Shown here piece by piece: positions 32,301 through 33,027 of a stretch of 33,027 nucleotides of DNA; position 1 is the first letter of the stretch; each line of letters opens with the position of its first letter. A model generated the notes under the pieces. That model made no database searches and had not been told where the DNA came from. It saw only the letters and a list, made by a program, of their open reading frames with translations. The translations under genes were made by a program, and so were the position numbers. The stretch covers positions 1 to 33,027 of the forward strand of contig CAYWXV010000029.1 of NCBI GenBank assembly GCA_964462535.1. The letters are read 5' to 3'. This DNA comes from CAYWXV01 sp964462535 (lineage in GTDB: Bacteria; Bacteroidota; Ignavibacteria; OLB7).

Positions 32301-32944
32301 GCGTGTGGATTGTCGGTGGTGACGGGTGGGCGTACGATATCGGATTCGGAGGGGTCGATCACGTTCTCGCCAGCGGGAGGAATGTCAACCTTCTTGTGCT
32401 GGACACGGAAGTCTACAGCAACACCGGTGGCCAGGCGTCGAAAGCCACACCTCTTGGCGCATCGGCCAAGTTTGCGTTCAGCGGCAAGCCGATGCCGAAA
32501 AAGGACCTTGGAATGTACGCGATGACGATAGGGAGCGTGTACGTTGCCCAGGTTGCGGTCGGCTCAAACGATGCACAGACGGTCAAGGCCTTCCTGGAAG
32601 CCGAGTCGTACGATGGGCCATCATTGATTATCGCCTACAGCCCGTGCATCGTCCACGGGTTTGATATCTCGCATGGACTCGATCAGCAGAAGCTGGCCGT
32701 CGACTCAGGATACTGGCCGCTCTACAGGTTCAATCCCGAGAAAAAGAAGGCTGGACAGAATCCGCTCCAGCTCGATTCAAAGGGACCACAGATACCGTTC
32801 CAGGATTACGCCTATACCGAATCGCGGTACAAGATGCTCCAGCAGTCAGATCCGGAACATGCGGCGGCGATGATGGAAGCCGCGCAGGAGGTGGTGAATG
32901 AGCGGTGGGGGAATCTGGTAAGGCTTGCCGAAGCACACCCCTGA
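29390..32944 (+). CDS. nifJ: Pyruvate:ferredoxin (flavodoxin) oxidoreductase, single-chain
   Basis: A 1184-residue single-chain enzyme that oxidatively decarboxylates pyruvate with CoA to acetyl-CoA and CO2, reducing ferredoxin or flavodoxin in the cytosol. It has the usual order: N-terminal TPP/pyruvate domain (AIYPITPSSPMGELS at about 27-40; Glu64 in QSEGGAAGA corresponds to the catalytic Glu), the CoA-related domain II, the gamma domain, two 4Fe-4S motifs CIQCGKCVLVCP (696-707) and CTGCKLCVEICP (752-763), then the TPP-binding domain with CTGCGE (826-831), NATGCSSIYGGNLPTTPW, VGGDGWAYDIGFGG (diphosphate/Mg2+ binding) and SNTGGQASKATPLG. YSPCIVHG supplies the last proximal-cluster cysteine. 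All cluster cysteines appear present. ATG at 29390 follows GGAGAGAG. The enzyme implies anaerobic or microaerobic metabolism. Confidence 0.97.
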   Translation: MNRQWIAIDGNEAAAQIAFKTSEVIAIYPITPSSPMGELSDEWSAKSEPNIFGTIPIVQEMQSEGGAAGAIHGALQAGALATTFTSSQGLLLMIPNMFKIAGELTSTVFHIAARSVATHALSIFGDHSDVMAIRTTGFAILFSSSVQEAIDLALVAHSATLKARVPFVHAFDGFRTSHEVMKVQMVSDDDIREMIDSDAIAAHRSRALSPDHPAVRGTAQNPDVFFQAREAANPYYLATPEIVQQAMDHLAGVTGRAYHLFDYVGAPDAEEVVIAMGSGCKTIESAVHHLNRNGRKVGLVIVRLFRPFSTSHLVASLPKTVRSIAVLDRTKEPGATGEPLYQDVVTGLAEAFMEKRLGMDTIPRIIGGRYGLSSKEFTPGMVVAVFDELRKPSPKNHFTIGIRDDITFTSLDYDPAFVLEPEESVRCVFWGLGADGTVGANKNSIKIIAEDTDNYAQGYFVYDSKKSGARTVSHLRFGPHPVESPFLIQQAGFLAVHQFTFLERYDVLENAEEGATLLLNSPYPTDQVWDKIPREVQQKIIDLKMKLYVIDGYKVAAEAGMGTRINTVMQTCFFAISGVLPRETAIEKIKEAIKKTYWKRGEAIVQKNFDAVDSALAHLYEVTVPEKATGMPTLTVLSADEAPDFIRNVTMPMIAGKGDDLPVSSMPIDGTFPVGTTKYEKRNIAQEVPVWDTELCIQCGKCVLVCPHAAIRAAVYTPERLSFAPDTFKSTTARWREMGDKAYSLQVAVEDCTGCKLCVEICPVKDKAVPDRKALNMEPQLPLRETERVNWDFFLTLDEHLPASVAPSNVKNVQLRQPLFEFSGACTGCGEAPYVRLMSQLFGDRSIVANATGCSSIYGGNLPTTPWTTNSEGRGPAWSNSLFEDNAEFGLGMRLAIDKQSAYARELVERIRSDIGDRLADGILNASQKNEVEIELQRRRVEELRNRIDTLPETRETVDLWRLADMLVHKSVWIVGGDGWAYDIGFGGVDHVLASGRNVNLLVLDTEVYSNTGGQASKATPLGASAKFAFSGKPMPKKDLGMYAMTIGSVYVAQVAVGSNDAQTVKAFLEAESYDGPSLIIAYSPCIVHGFDISHGLDQQKLAVDSGYWPLYRFNPEKKKAGQNPLQLDSKGPQIPFQDYAYTESRYKMLQQSDPEHAAAMMEAAQEVVNERWGNLVRLAEAHP

Positions 32945-32971
32945 TCGATCGCCCTGAAGGGGCGATCGATC
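32943..32971 (+). terminator. 12-bp hairpin at the end of nifJ
   Basis: GATCGATCGCCC (32943-32954) and GGGCGATCGATC (32960-32971) pair perfectly around a five-base loop; the left arm begins at the nifJ stop codon. The tract after it (TGTCCCCTTGT) is T-poor, but position and stability favour a terminator. Confidence 0.65.
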
Positions 32972-33027
32972 TGTCCCCTTGTATGTACTGACTCAGCATA
33001 GTTTGTAGTAATCGATCGGAAGGCGAT

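Noticed and set aside
1..33027. CRISPR array, tRNA or rRNA genes, prophage or insertion-sequence transposase
   Set aside because: I saw no regularly spaced repeats, no cloverleaf-like segment with a CCA-type end, no rRNA sequence and no transposase or phage structural protein among the translations.

Overview
The window looks like a chromosomal segment of a free-living, Gram-negative-type bacterium, probably from a draft or metagenome assembly, since a 100-N scaffold gap lies at 1275-1374. An outer-membrane-style OmpA/PD40 lipoprotein-like protein, a membrane-anchored MutS-like ATPase, a DUF2652 protein and many start codons without a Shine-Dalgarno (SD) sequence lean towards the FCB group (Bacteroidota/Chlorobiota/Kapabacteria-like) or Gemmatimonadota. 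This is inference from gene content; no rRNA or other marker gene is present. Base composition looks moderately GC-rich, but I did not count it. Every gene I can support lies on the + strand.

Layout. 1-5.9 kb: an APH-type kinase, three GNAT acetyltransferases around a small membrane protein (one GNAT is interrupted by a false assembly gap), a stand-alone GyrI-like effector-binding protein, a SnoaL-like protein, a VOC protein and a conserved protein with a macro-domain-like GGGAFGN loop. 5.9-12.2 kb: a possible small membrane protein, a YdeI-like protein, then a signalling-rich stretch (tandem HD-GYP-LuxR protein, SnoaL-like protein, DUF2652 cyclase-like/SRPBCC fusion, small RSH-type HD hydrolase, membrane class III cyclase). 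12.2-17 kb: the first copy of a 150-bp dispersed repeat, two methyltransferases, a VOC protein, a second GyrI-like protein, a PLP-dependent decarboxylase and an overlapping GNAT. 17-22.5 kb: a very tight run of five genes (membrane MutS-like ATPase, PD40-OmpA protein, HemK-like methyltransferase, secreted cupin, APH(6)-like kinase). 22.5-29.1 kb: the fluoride channel FluC/CrcB, a DUF1801 protein, a CPA antiporter with an RCK domain, an FAD-linked oxidase broken by one frameshift, a DUF817 membrane protein and an EamA exporter. 29.1-33 kb: a second repeat copy, the large pyruvate:ferredoxin oxidoreductase gene nifJ and a strong hairpin after it.

How it works together. Most of the window is a collection of single-gene detoxification and small-molecule-modifying enzymes (acetyltransferases, kinases, VOC, SnoaL, GyrI-like, methyltransferases, fluoride and drug export) with little pathway logic. 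Two stretches show more organisation: the overlapping MutS-like/OmpA/methyltransferase/cupin/kinase operon and the cluster of nucleotide-signalling domains at 6.7-12.2 kb. Two apparent gene breaks matter for anyone using the annotation. The 928-1676 gene is intact once a 55-bp contig overlap is collapsed, and the 25375-26812 gene is restored by removing one G from a G5 run.
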